Below the pieces are notes generated by a model. That model worked only from the letters and a program-made list of their open reading frames with translations. It did not search any database and was not told the origin of the DNA. From Chryseobacterium sp. (GTDB lineage: Bacteria > Bacteroidota > Bacteroidia > Flavobacteriales > Weeksellaceae): a stretch of 64,000 nucleotides of DNA. Below, piece after piece: positions 49,177-57,503 of the stretch (the first letter of the stretch is position 1; each line of letters opens with the position of its first letter). The translations under genes and the position numbers were made by a program. The DNA lies in assembly GCA_031286615.1 (NCBI GenBank), contig JAITUA010000020.1, forward strand, positions 186,001 through 250,000. The letters run 5' to 3'.

Positions 49177-49209
49177 TCAACCTCCTTTTTTTCAAGGGAG
49201 GTTTTTTTA
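49177..49209 (+). terminator. intrinsic terminator after the second repressor
   Basis: AACCTCC / GGAGGTT stem followed by a long T-run, about 23 bases after the stop. Confidence 0.85.
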
Positions 49210-49285
49210 TGCCAAAAAAAATAAAATAAAAATTTATTACTAATTTTGTTTTAAAGTTAAAGTAATACTTTAAATAAGCTATGTA

Positions 49286-49504
49286 ATGAACTGTAATAAT
49301 GTAATATTGAAAAATAAAATAAATAAGGTTGTTGAAAAGATATATGAAAAATACAATTTTACAAATGATCAAGAATTTATCTTAAGGAAAATACTTGAAG
49401 AATTAGAAAATCATCCACCTGATTTGTCGCTGGAACTATGTGACAAATTAATTTCAGGCCCTTCGATTAAAGAGAAGTATTCAAACTTAGACAATCCAAT
49501 ATAA
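49286..49504 (+). CDS. small hypothetical phage protein
   Basis: A 72-residue helical protein (VVEKIYEKYNFTNDQEFILRKILEELENHPPDL). It opens the rightward block that leads to terminase. No motif known. Confidence 0.5.
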   Translation: MNCNNVILKNKINKVVEKIYEKYNFTNDQEFILRKILEELENHPPDLSLELCDKLISGPSIKEKYSNLDNPI

Positions 49505-49522
49505 ACTATTAAAACCGCAAAA

Positions 49523-50074
49523 ATGAAAGGAATAATTACTGTAAAAGACACATTAAGCACAGGTTTGCAAGATTTACCTGGTGAAATTTGGGAAGATGTA
49601 CCGGGGTATGTTGGTAGGTATGAAATATCAAACTATTCTAGGGTGAAGAGTGTAATCAAGAAAAATTATATAATTCTCAAAAAGTCTTTATCTAATGGAA
49701 GGTTTAAAGTAGCGTTGACTACTAAGTATGGCAAGATAAAATGTGAAAACGTGGGGCGTATATGTGCTTCAGTATTCTTAAGAAAGCCAGAAGAAGGTGA
49801 AGTCTTAGAGTATTTGGATAAAAACGTGTTAAATGACATTTCTTCCAATTTAAAATGGAGAACCTGGCAAAGTGTAAATCTTGAAAAAGCGAAAAGACAT
49901 CCATACAATAGGGGTGAAAAGAACGGATCGGCAACATTAAGTTATACTAAGGCTGCATTAATACGAAGTGAAAGAAAAGCCGGAAAGACGTATTCTGAAC
50001 TCGCATCCATTCACAAGGTATCTGTGCCTTGTTTGCAAAAAGTTATTGGAAATAAAACATGGAAAACGGCTTGA
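49523..50074 (+). CDS. NUMOD4/HNH-like protein with degenerate nuclease site
   Basis: A 183-residue protein. Residues about 19-45 match NUMOD4 (GEIWEDVPGYVGRYEISNYSRVKSV), the DNA-binding module of homing endonucleases. The following HNH region reads EVLEYLDKNVLNDISSNLKWRT where functional enzymes have VNHIDGNKxNN; the catalytic His is missing. The C-terminus (about 140-182) is a HTH-like segment (KAGKTYSELASIHKVSVPCLQKVI). It is probably an inactive or repurposed homing endonuclease. The next gene starts within two bases of its stop. Confidence 0.7.
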   Translation: MKGIITVKDTLSTGLQDLPGEIWEDVPGYVGRYEISNYSRVKSVIKKNYIILKKSLSNGRFKVALTTKYGKIKCENVGRICASVFLRKPEEGEVLEYLDKNVLNDISSNLKWRTWQSVNLEKAKRHPYNRGEKNGSATLSYTKAALIRSERKAGKTYSELASIHKVSVPCLQKVIGNKTWKTA

Positions 50075-50075
50075 A

Positions 50076-50462
50076 ATGAAACAGCAACCTGAATTTGATC
50101 TGCAAAAAAGAGTTTGCTCCTATTTGAGAGCTGCATATCCGGATGTTCTATTTATGTCTGATACAATTGCTTCTCTGAAATTAACGAAACAACAGGCTAT
50201 AAGAAATTCACAAATACAAAAGCCTGGATTTAAAACTCCTGATGTTATTGTTTTTGAACCAAGAGGAAAATTTGCAGGTCTATTTATTGAATTAAAGGTT
50301 ATCACTCCTTTTAAGCTGAATGGAGAATTGAAAGCCGATAAGCATATACAGGAGCAGGCAGAATCAATAAATAAGTTGATAGAACGTGGTTATCATGCTT
50401 CTTTCCAATGGGACTTCAATGTTATAGTAAGATTGATTAAATGGTACTTAAAATTAAATTGA
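50076..50462 (+). CDS. VRR-NUC-type phage nuclease
   Basis: A 128-residue PD-(D/E)XK fold protein from the ATG at 50076: QKRVCSYLRAAYPDVLFM, then GFKTPDVIVFEPRGKFAGLFIELKV, which gives the PD...ExK active site (Asp53-containing PDV and IELK), and QAESINKLIERGYHASF. VRR-NUC proteins in phages are nicking or structure-specific nucleases often next to terminase genes, as here. Confidence 0.8.
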   Translation: MKQQPEFDLQKRVCSYLRAAYPDVLFMSDTIASLKLTKQQAIRNSQIQKPGFKTPDVIVFEPRGKFAGLFIELKVITPFKLNGELKADKHIQEQAESINKLIERGYHASFQWDFNVIVRLIKWYLKLN

Positions 50463-50465
50463 AAG

Positions 50466-51146
50466 ATGGAAAATAAAACAATGGCTGAAAATATAAAATT
50501 CCTCAAGGCTAATGATTGGTACACCCATGATGGCAAATGGAGAAATGACAATATCATGAAGAATATCCCCGATGAAAATTATGGGGTTGATATTGAAAAT
50601 GCTTTGTTATTACAAGAGAGGGAAACTTATCGGAGAAAATTTAGGATCGTAAACATATCAGATGTTAAAATCAACCCAAATAATCCGAGGTTAATCAAAG
50701 ATGATAAGTTTAATAAGCTTGTAAAATCTATTCAGGAATTCCCCCAGATGTTAGAGATCAGGCCCATCGTTGTAAATGGTGACATGATAGTCTTGGGAGG
50801 AAATATGCGATTAAAAGCATGTCAGGAAGCCGGATTAAAAGAAGTTCCCATTATCATTGCTGATAACCTCACAGAAGAGCAGCAAAGAGAGTTTTTAATT
50901 AAAGACAATGTTTCCGGTGGTGAATGGGACTGGGATCTTTTAGCGAATGAATGGGATACAGATCTTTTGGAGGAATGGGGGCTTGATGTGAAGTTTCCTG
51001 TTATCCATGAAGATGAAGAAGAACCTGAAGAAAAGACATATATCCCTGTATTTCGGTTTGAAGTAACCTGTAAGACTGAATCAGAAAAAAATAAATTAAT
51101 GGCTGATCTTTTATTAAAAGGATTCAACTGCACAGAAGATTATTAA
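50466..51146 (+). CDS. ParB-like nuclease-domain phage protein
   Basis: A 226-residue protein. Residues about 60-150 form a ParB N-terminal/sulfiredoxin-like domain: RIVNISDVKINPNNPRLI, LVKSIQEFPQML, IRPIVVNGDMIVLGGNMRLKACQEAGLKEVPII. The GGNMRLKA box is the nucleotide-binding motif. Phage versions upstream of terminase often accompany methyltransferases or act as nucleases/CTPases. The C-terminal part is acidic. Confidence 0.8.
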   Translation: MENKTMAENIKFLKANDWYTHDGKWRNDNIMKNIPDENYGVDIENALLLQERETYRRKFRIVNISDVKINPNNPRLIKDDKFNKLVKSIQEFPQMLEIRPIVVNGDMIVLGGNMRLKACQEAGLKEVPIIIADNLTEEQQREFLIKDNVSGGEWDWDLLANEWDTDLLEEWGLDVKFPVIHEDEEEPEEKTYIPVFRFEVTCKTESEKNKLMADLLLKGFNCTEDY

Positions 51147-51148
51147 TC

Positions 51149-51718
51149 ATGAAATTAACAAAGGCACAGAGAGAAATACTCTATAAAAAATACGGTGGTA
51201 AATGTGCGTATTGTGGTTGTGAATTACCTGAAAGATGGCTTGCGGATGTGATTGTTGATCCAATCCGAAATAGTAAGTGGAATAATGAATTGCAAAAGTG
51301 GGAGTATGTAGGGTTATATAAAAATAGTGACTTAGAATCTATAGACAATAGGAATCCTTGCTGTAAAAGCTGCGATGTCCATAAAAGCAGCAAGACTTTA
51401 GAGCAGTTCAGGCAATCGTTATACGGTTTGTTAAAGTTAGTAACTGAAGAGTATGGCTATTATAAAATATTAAACAGATTTGGCATGCTTCAGGAAACGG
51501 GGCAAAAAGTGCGTTTCTTTTTTGAGACATATGAACGTAAAGAAATAACAAAACACTTAAACCATTATTATTTTACCGTGCAGGAAGAACACCTTTATGA
51601 AGTATATAAAACAATAAGGGGTATACGGTATTTAGTTGTTTGTGATGTTCCCGGAATTCCAGATACTGAACAATGTAATGATGATCTAATAAAGTATGTT
51701 GAACGCGAATACTTATAA
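51149..51718 (+). CDS. HNH endonuclease
   Basis: A 189-residue HNH family protein: GGKCAYCGCELP (zinc CxxC, about 17-28), ADVIVDPI (the position of the first His, here Asp-rich), ESIDNRNPCCKSCDVHKSSKTLEQFR (second CxxC and HK). Phage HNH proteins beside terminase stimulate large-subunit cleavage in DNA packaging. The first catalytic His is not obvious, so activity is uncertain. Confidence 0.75.
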   Translation: MKLTKAQREILYKKYGGKCAYCGCELPERWLADVIVDPIRNSKWNNELQKWEYVGLYKNSDLESIDNRNPCCKSCDVHKSSKTLEQFRQSLYGLLKLVTEEYGYYKILNRFGMLQETGQKVRFFFETYERKEITKHLNHYYFTVQEEHLYEVYKTIRGIRYLVVCDVPGIPDTEQCNDDLIKYVEREYL

Positions 51719-51720
51719 AC

Positions 51721-52200
51721 ATGGCTTACACAGAAGAGAGAAAGACAAAAATCTTCAATAAGATTATAAACTTAATAGTAGATGAAGGAACACCAGTAAG
51801 GCAGATTCTAAAAGAAAAATGGGCACCATCTACAAGTACATTCTTTGATTGGTTAGAAGAAGATGAAAAGAAAGCAAAACGATACGCGCGCGCGTGCGAA
51901 ATTAGGGCCGATATTCTTTTTGAAGAAATGCATGAGATCGCCTTTACACCGGAAATCGGTGAAACTGTTGAAATGAATCAGAAAGGCGGTAAAAATGGTA
52001 AAAAAGAAATGAAGAAAATCCAAGGGGATATGCTGGGGCACCGTAGATTAAAGGTTGATACTTTGAAGTGGCAAATATCCAAATTGAACCCTAAGAAGTA
52101 CGGTGATAAGCTTGATGTAACTTCTGGTGGCGATAAAATTCTTTCTGCAGAAGAGCGGTCTCAGAAAATTAGAGAGCTTAAGGAAAAATTAAACCAATAA
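51721..52200 (+). CDS. terminase small subunit
   Basis: A 159-residue DNA-packaging protein. Residues about 1-60 are a helix-turn-helix (LIVDEGTPVRQILKEKWAPSTSTFFDWLEEDEKKAKRYARA), typical of small terminases, and the segment MLGHRRLKVDTLKWQISKLNPKKYGDKLDV is the characteristic C-terminal motif. It recognises the packaging site. It lies 82 bases upstream of the large subunit; the gap contains unusual repeats. Confidence 0.88.
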   Translation: MAYTEERKTKIFNKIINLIVDEGTPVRQILKEKWAPSTSTFFDWLEEDEKKAKRYARACEIRADILFEEMHEIAFTPEIGETVEMNQKGGKNGKKEMKKIQGDMLGHRRLKVDTLKWQISKLNPKKYGDKLDVTSGGDKILSAEERSQKIRELKEKLNQ

Positions 52201-52282
52201 CCCATTAAACCCGTTGGGATAAAAATAAACCCAAAAAACCCAGTGGGTTATTTTAAAACCCAATTAACCCAAATAATAAAAA
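52201..52282 (+). repeat. ACCC-repeat region between terminase genes (candidate packaging or origin site)
   Basis: Five AACCC units in 70 bases and two small palindromes (CCCGTTGGG; ACCCAGTGGGT). The 23 bases at 52227-52249 are identical to 40843-40865 in the replication gene. It is noncoding here. Confidence 0.55.
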
Positions 52283-53710
52283 GTGAGTCTTACTGATGAT
52301 GAAATATTACTTCTTGAGCGTCTTTTGCATGAGGAAAAGATGGATAAGTTGTTTGAAAAACTAATTACCATTAACGATGAAACTAATCCGAATTATAAAT
52401 TATTATATGAGGCTATAAATAGTCAGAAGTGGGGATATAATGATCAAAATAGACCCGCGTTACTGTATGGATATGCTGGTGTTGTTTTAGAAGGAAGTTC
52501 AAGATCTGGTAAAACCTGGAGCGGCGTAGATATCATCATTTATCTGGCAACCGTAAAACACAGAAACCAAGTTTGCACCATTAACATCTATAGGGAGACT
52601 TACAATGAATTCAAAACAACCCTTTATGATGACTTTAAGCGTAGATTAGATGATTACGGACTCCCAAATCCATTTCACACAGCTAAAGAGGTTCCTAGCT
52701 TTAAAATAGGTAAAACAACAGTTCATTTCCTTGGTGATGGTAAACATGGTGGTGGATGTGATTATGCTTTCTTTAATGAAGGGATGATGATCAAGAATGA
52801 AGTTTTTGACCAGGTAGAAATGAGGTGTCGTAAATTCTGGTGGATGGACTATAACCCGTCTTTTACAGATCACTGGGTATTTGATAAAATTCTTCACAGA
52901 AGTGATGTTGCTTTTTTAAGGACCACTTTCTTAAATAATCCTTACATATCTGCAACTGAGCTTAACAAGATTTTAAGTTATGAACCATGGTTGCCGGGTA
53001 GTTATGATGTTACTACAGATGGGGTTTATTACAATGGACTTCCTATCACAGAAAAGAATCAGCCTCCAAAGCATCCTACCAATTTAGATTCAGGAACGGC
53101 AAATGAATTCATGTGGAAGGTCTACGGCCTTGGATTGCGTGGAGCTATGAAGGGAGTAATCTTTGATAATGTAGTTTGGATTGATGAATTTCCGGAATAC
53201 CTAGGACATATAGGAGTAAACGACTTTGGTTTTACTTCTGATCCTAACTCTTTCAATAAGTTTGTAGAGACTGAAGATACAATTTATATTGAGCCACTTA
53301 TTTACGAGCCATTAGAGACGGCTGATATTTTAAGTGCTGCAATTGAAGTTTATGATTTTGATAAAGAAGCAACAATAGTTTGCGACTCTTCAGATAAGAG
53401 AGTTTCTGAAAAGAATGGAACAGTCCAGATGGTTGCAGATATGGTAGATCTTGGCTGGAACGCTGTGAAAGTTTCAAAAATTAAATCAGTCGTTTACTGG
53501 ATTCTTTCGATGAAGCGAAAAAGAATCTGCATTGTGAAAAACCATCTTTATAAATATATTAAAAAAGAAGTAGAAAATTACAAATGGAGGGAGATTAACG
53601 GAATTCAAGTAAACCTGCCAATTGATAAGTATAATCACTTTTGGGACGCTGTTAGATATGGTCACATGGCTTGGAATTCTGATAATACAGTAGAATCTGA
53701 AACTAATTAA
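52283..53710 (+). CDS. terminase large subunit
   Basis: A 475-residue packaging motor. The ATPase has Walker A GSSRSGKT (71-78) and Walker B DYAFFNEGM (about 165); coupling residues lie in WWMDYNP. The C-terminal RNase H-like nuclease is marked by GVNDFGFTSDP (about 312-322), ATIVCDSSDKR (about 371-381) and NHFWDAVRYG. The gene starts at GTG (52283), since no ATG precedes the conserved region. It cuts concatemeric DNA and drives it into the prohead through the portal. Confidence 0.93.
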   Translation: MSLTDDEILLLERLLHEEKMDKLFEKLITINDETNPNYKLLYEAINSQKWGYNDQNRPALLYGYAGVVLEGSSRSGKTWSGVDIIIYLATVKHRNQVCTINIYRETYNEFKTTLYDDFKRRLDDYGLPNPFHTAKEVPSFKIGKTTVHFLGDGKHGGGCDYAFFNEGMMIKNEVFDQVEMRCRKFWWMDYNPSFTDHWVFDKILHRSDVAFLRTTFLNNPYISATELNKILSYEPWLPGSYDVTTDGVYYNGLPITEKNQPPKHPTNLDSGTANEFMWKVYGLGLRGAMKGVIFDNVVWIDEFPEYLGHIGVNDFGFTSDPNSFNKFVETEDTIYIEPLIYEPLETADILSAAIEVYDFDKEATIVCDSSDKRVSEKNGTVQMVADMVDLGWNAVKVSKIKSVVYWILSMKRKRICIVKNHLYKYIKKEVENYKWREINGIQVNLPIDKYNHFWDAVRYGHMAWNSDNTVESETN

Positions 53711-53722
53711 TTAAATTTGAAT

Positions 53723-54028
53723 ATGACAAACACAGAAGCAAAATTAATCCACGGATTGATAAAGAAAGAGAATAGAATCAAAGCTACAGAGATAGTTGGA
53801 TTCTTTAATATCTTACACGCACAGGGAAAGTGCAATGATAAACTTATACAGGATATTAATTCATATGTCGATATTCTGAGTATTTTGTACAAAAAGAATG
53901 ATGGGCTTTCTGTCTATAAGATCCAAAAGAAAGTAAATCCAATTGAACCATCCGACTTTGCTGCATTTACCAAGTTTCATGTTGAAATAACGGAAATTAT
54001 GAAAATGTATAAAGAGAAAATGAATTAA
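53723..54028 (+). CDS. small hypothetical phage protein
   Basis: A 101-residue helical protein from the ATG at 53723 (MTNTEAKLIHGLIKKENRIK). A perfect -7 box TAAATTTG (53712-53719) ends three bases before the ATG. Located between terminase and portal. Function unknown. Confidence 0.55.
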   Translation: MTNTEAKLIHGLIKKENRIKATEIVGFFNILHAQGKCNDKLIQDINSYVDILSILYKKNDGLSVYKIQKKVNPIEPSDFAAFTKFHVEITEIMKMYKEKMN

Positions 54029-54037
54029 AATTTAATT

Positions 54038-54247
54038 ATGAGAAAAACATTTTACTTGAAAGCAAGAGGCGATAAATCTGCAGAAAAAATATCAGAACAG
54101 ATTTTAAATATTAGGAATTACCTTGAAGAAAGATATAAAATCAGTGTAATTGATATGGCGGTAAGTTGGGATAGTGACAATTTTGTAAGATCTATGAAAA
54201 TTGAAATAAGCTATGAAGATCCTCCACAATATTTCTCATGGGGTTAA
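54038..54247 (+). CDS. small hypothetical phage protein
   Basis: A 69-residue basic alpha/beta protein (MRKTFYLKARGDKSAEKISEQILNIRNYLEE). It precedes an intrinsic terminator. No motif known. Confidence 0.5.
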   Translation: MRKTFYLKARGDKSAEKISEQILNIRNYLEERYKISVIDMAVSWDSDNFVRSMKIEISYEDPPQYFSWG

Positions 54248-54262
54248 TGTCAAAATAAAATT

Positions 54263-54290
54263 AAAACAGTCTTAACAGGCTGTTTTTTTT
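54263..54290 (+). terminator. intrinsic terminator before the portal gene
   Basis: AAAACAG / CTGTTTT stem with a ten-base loop and an eight-base T-run. Confidence 0.75.
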
Positions 54291-54331
54291 GTTTTCAATT
54301 TATACCCATCAATTCCATAAATACCCTAAAG

Positions 54332-54339
54332 TATTTTTG
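54332..54339 (+). promoter_or_regulatory. -7 box of a late promoter for the head genes
   Basis: TATTTTTG matches TAnnTTTG and lies between a terminator and the portal start at 54357; no well-spaced TTG is seen upstream. Confidence 0.4.
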
Positions 54340-54356
54340 CTTAAAAGCAAAGATAC

Positions 54357-56060
54357 TTGGAGCCAGCTGAATTCATTAAAAAGAAAGTAAATCACAAATA
54401 TATCCTCGATGCCAGACAACAGCAGAAGGATCTTTCTTATTTTATTCAGGGTTCTTTGCAGGAAGAAATCACTATTGAGTATCTAAGAGTTTGGAGTAAT
54501 AGAAAATATGCTTCAGATAAGAAATTTCTAAACTGGGTTAAGCTTGTTTTCAAAACAGAAAACTTTCTTTCATTCTACAAATACCTTCGTAATCCAGTTG
54601 TATCTGCAAAACTTGTTAATGATGATATTAAGCCTCAATTAAGAAGGGTTTTCCATGCTGATGATTCTGTTTTCAAATATTCTGTAAAAGGAATTGAAGA
54701 AACATGTCATGCAGATTTAAATTCAAAGCAGTTTGACGAGGAGCTTTTTAATGCTATATTATTTGATCACAATTCAGTTGTAGTACAGGATATAGATATT
54801 GAATCAAAGAGATATAGGGAGATTGTTCCAATATCTAAGATAGTATCTGTTGACTGTGATCGTGATCAGATCAATAAGATAGCTTATTACTCATGTTTGG
54901 AGCTGGAAAATAGTTCTATTCATGGTTTCTCATACATTGATAAGGACCAGTATATTTTCTTCGATAGAGACTATAATATCATTGTTCAGTCCTTTCATGA
55001 TTTGGGAGTTTGTCCTGCAGACTGGATTTCTTCTGAAAATATGTTCCAGGAAAACAATGTAGTAAAGAAATCAATCTTTTCTTATGCTTTACCGGATTTT
55101 GAAGAATATGTTTTTCTGAAAACACTTCAAAGGATGACGGAACCTAACGGGGCGATTCCTATTACAGTTCAGCTAAATGCAAAGGAAACAAACCCATCAG
55201 GAGAATTGAGAAAGGGGCTTTCTAAAGAGCCAATGTCTTCTGCAATACTGGGAGCCCAAACGTCAAACGATACTAATCCAATCGCTCCATCAGAGAGTGA
55301 TCTTCAGGCCGGAACAATAGTTAAGGTTACAGCGCCTAAAAGCCCGGAAGGTAAGGTGGATATGGATGTAGTACAGAACTACTTCCAATTTCACTATATG
55401 CCTGTAGAGGCAATGGAATATCTCAACGAAAGAATTAAAGAAATTGAGAAAATGATATTGTCTTCTATGATCGGAGATATTGCAGAACAGAATGAAGCTG
55501 CTAAAAACGAAATGCAGGTATCAAAAGGCTACGATAGCAAAGAAGATAGGTTGAGATGGCTTTCAAATGAGTTAAGTCGAATTAAGCAGCTTTCAGACTT
55601 TAAAACATTGGCTTTGCTTCATGGAAAAGATAAGGTATCAGTAGAAGTCTTCTTTGGAACTGATTTCTTTATTGAATCAGTTGATGATTTATACAAATCT
55701 TTTTCTTTAGCTCCTAACGCAATAGAGCGTAGAAAGATTTTAAAGAGAATTTCCCAAACAAGAAACAAGCATAATCTTCAACAGGCTAAAAGAGATACTA
55801 TTATGTATGACATCATACCTTATGTTTCGGATAAGGATTTTTCAACAGCAATGAGTACTGAAGTGCAAATAGATCCTGTTGTTTTTCAATTGCAGACAAG
55901 ATTTGATTATTGGATATCAATTTTTGAAGCCGAATATGGACAAATGGAACTTTTCTACGAAGGATTAGGAGAAATGACGGAAAGTATCAAGATGATTACT
56001 ATAAAGAATTTATTAAAAAACATTATACAAAATGAGCAAAAATCTGTCAGTAACGCTTAG
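54357..56060 (+). CDS. phage portal protein
   Basis: A 567-residue protein in the portal position after terminase. The middle (VVKKSIFSYALPDFEEYVFLKTLQRM, about 236-262) and the region GKVDMDVVQNYFQFHYMPVEAMEYLNERIKEIEKMIL (about 331-367) resemble portal stem/clip helices of Bacteroidetes siphophages. It starts at a TTG; the first internal Met is far downstream, so the TTG decides the start. The dodecameric portal is the DNA entry channel. It overlaps the next gene by 29 bases. Confidence 0.78.
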   Translation: MEPAEFIKKKVNHKYILDARQQQKDLSYFIQGSLQEEITIEYLRVWSNRKYASDKKFLNWVKLVFKTENFLSFYKYLRNPVVSAKLVNDDIKPQLRRVFHADDSVFKYSVKGIEETCHADLNSKQFDEELFNAILFDHNSVVVQDIDIESKRYREIVPISKIVSVDCDRDQINKIAYYSCLELENSSIHGFSYIDKDQYIFFDRDYNIIVQSFHDLGVCPADWISSENMFQENNVVKKSIFSYALPDFEEYVFLKTLQRMTEPNGAIPITVQLNAKETNPSGELRKGLSKEPMSSAILGAQTSNDTNPIAPSESDLQAGTIVKVTAPKSPEGKVDMDVVQNYFQFHYMPVEAMEYLNERIKEIEKMILSSMIGDIAEQNEAAKNEMQVSKGYDSKEDRLRWLSNELSRIKQLSDFKTLALLHGKDKVSVEVFFGTDFFIESVDDLYKSFSLAPNAIERRKILKRISQTRNKHNLQQAKRDTIMYDIIPYVSDKDFSTAMSTEVQIDPVVFQLQTRFDYWISIFEAEYGQMELFYEGLGEMTESIKMITIKNLLKNIIQNEQKSVSNA

Positions 56061-56529
56061 ACTTTTCTATGGCGAACTAAACTACGATAAGGACGGAAAT
56101 GTCAAGAGTAAGAATGAAACGGTATCGATCACTTTTGAAAGTCCGGAATGGGACAACTTCATTAAGCATTTAAAAGCTCATGGGGTAACAAGTGTCAAAG
56201 TTGAAAAGGTTTACGATCTGTCTAAAGTCAACAAAGATGAACCTGTTGAGTCTTTAAAGAGGTTCGTAGAAGTTGAAGATGTATCTGCTGTAGAAGCTAT
56301 AATCAATAAGCTTTTTGAAACTACTGAGATACCTTTAACACCGGAACAAAAACAAATTAAAGAATTGCAAGATCAAATTGCTGCTTTAACCGCTGGCGCA
56401 AAAGCAGGAGCAAAACCAGATGCTAAGATCGGATTATCTAAAGGCGGCGCAAAAGCAGGAGCAAATGCAGCTGAATCTAATAAAGACAATGAGGAAGGTG
56501 AAAGTGTTGCGTGTGAAGGTCAGAAATAA
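56032..56529 (+). CDS. phage structural-region protein with Gly/Ala/Lys repeats
   Basis: A 165-residue protein. Residues 1-105 are a beta/alpha body (LSVTLRLFYGELNYDKDGNV). Residues about 118-150 are a repeated Gly-Ala-Lys-Ala-Gly-Ala tail, encoded by a near-perfect 19-base direct repeat (56396-56414 and 56447-56465). Located between portal and scaffold. Role unknown. Confidence 0.6.
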   Translation: MSKNLSVTLRLFYGELNYDKDGNVKSKNETVSITFESPEWDNFIKHLKAHGVTSVKVEKVYDLSKVNKDEPVESLKRFVEVEDVSAVEAIINKLFETTEIPLTPEQKQIKELQDQIAALTAGAKAGAKPDAKIGLSKGGAKAGANAAESNKDNEEGESVACEGQK

Positions 56530-56554
56530 CTAATTAAACAATACATAAAAGACT

Positions 56555-57445
56555 ATGGAATTTTTAACAGAAGATGTAGTAAAAGAATTGGGTTTAACAC
56601 CTGAGCAAGTTAGCAGTATCACATCAAAAGGTACAGAGTATATTTCTGATCAAAAAAAGGAATGGGATAAAAAAGCAAACGACAATGCAGAAGGTATTCT
56701 TACTGGAGCAGCTAATTATCTTCAAGAAAAGACAGGTGTGAAAATAGAGCGCCAAAACGGTGAAAAGTTTGGAGATTATGTTTCAAGAATTTCTACTGCA
56801 GCTTTGGAGAGCAAAACGAATGAGATTGAAAAATTGAAAACAGAATACAATCAAAAGATTAAGGATTTCAAAGGTGATGAAGCAACAAAGCAAGAATTGG
56901 AAACAGCGAAAAAAAATCTCGATGATGCAAAGAAACAACTTGCTGACTATGATACTTTAAAAGATAAGGCAGAAAAGTTTGATACTGCAACATCGGAGCT
57001 TTCAGCATTCAAAATTAAAGCTGCATTTGGTGATGTGAAGCCGGCTTTTTCCAAAGATGCAAATCAATACGAAGTTTCTGCAAAATGGAATGATTTCCAG
57101 AAGAGAACACAAGAAAAATTCAATCTGGAATTAGTCGATGGTGAATATTTAGCCATCGATAAAGAAAATCAATACAAAACAATTAAGCTTTCTGAATTGG
57201 TTGTAAGTGATGAAGATCTGAAAACAATTACATCTGAAAGACAGGTGGGAGGTACAGGCGCCAAAGTTGATAAAACAAAGATTGAAGGTATTGATGGTGA
57301 TATTCCTGTAACTGCAAAAACAGATGTTACTGAACGTACAAAAATTGTTAAAGAACAAATCGCTAAAGAAGGCATCCTTCCAACGGATCCAAGATATTCT
57401 GCAAGATTCGCTGAATTAAACAAAAAAATAAAAGAGTCAAACTAA
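56555..57445 (+). CDS. capsid scaffolding protein
   Basis: A 296-residue protein with a long central coiled coil (residues about 85-150, KTNEIEKLKTEYNQKIKDF; KQELETAKKNLDDAKKQL), directly upstream of the major capsid gene. The composition (Lys/Glu/Asp-rich, no Cys) and position are those of scaffold proteins that guide prohead assembly. No protease motif is visible, so it would be removed or cleaved by another factor. Confidence 0.78.
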   Translation: MEFLTEDVVKELGLTPEQVSSITSKGTEYISDQKKEWDKKANDNAEGILTGAANYLQEKTGVKIERQNGEKFGDYVSRISTAALESKTNEIEKLKTEYNQKIKDFKGDEATKQELETAKKNLDDAKKQLADYDTLKDKAEKFDTATSELSAFKIKAAFGDVKPAFSKDANQYEVSAKWNDFQKRTQEKFNLELVDGEYLAIDKENQYKTIKLSELVVSDEDLKTITSERQVGGTGAKVDKTKIEGIDGDIPVTAKTDVTERTKIVKEQIAKEGILPTDPRYSARFAELNKKIKESN

Positions 57446-57503
57446 ATAAAATACTGCGAAGGACCGCAAACGTGTATAATTATTAACAAAAAACAATTAT
57501 TAA

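Noticed and set aside
51880-51900. GCGCGCGTGCG run in an AT-rich gene
   Set aside because: It encodes ordinary residues (YARAC) of the terminase small subunit and shows no repeat elsewhere; noted as composition only.
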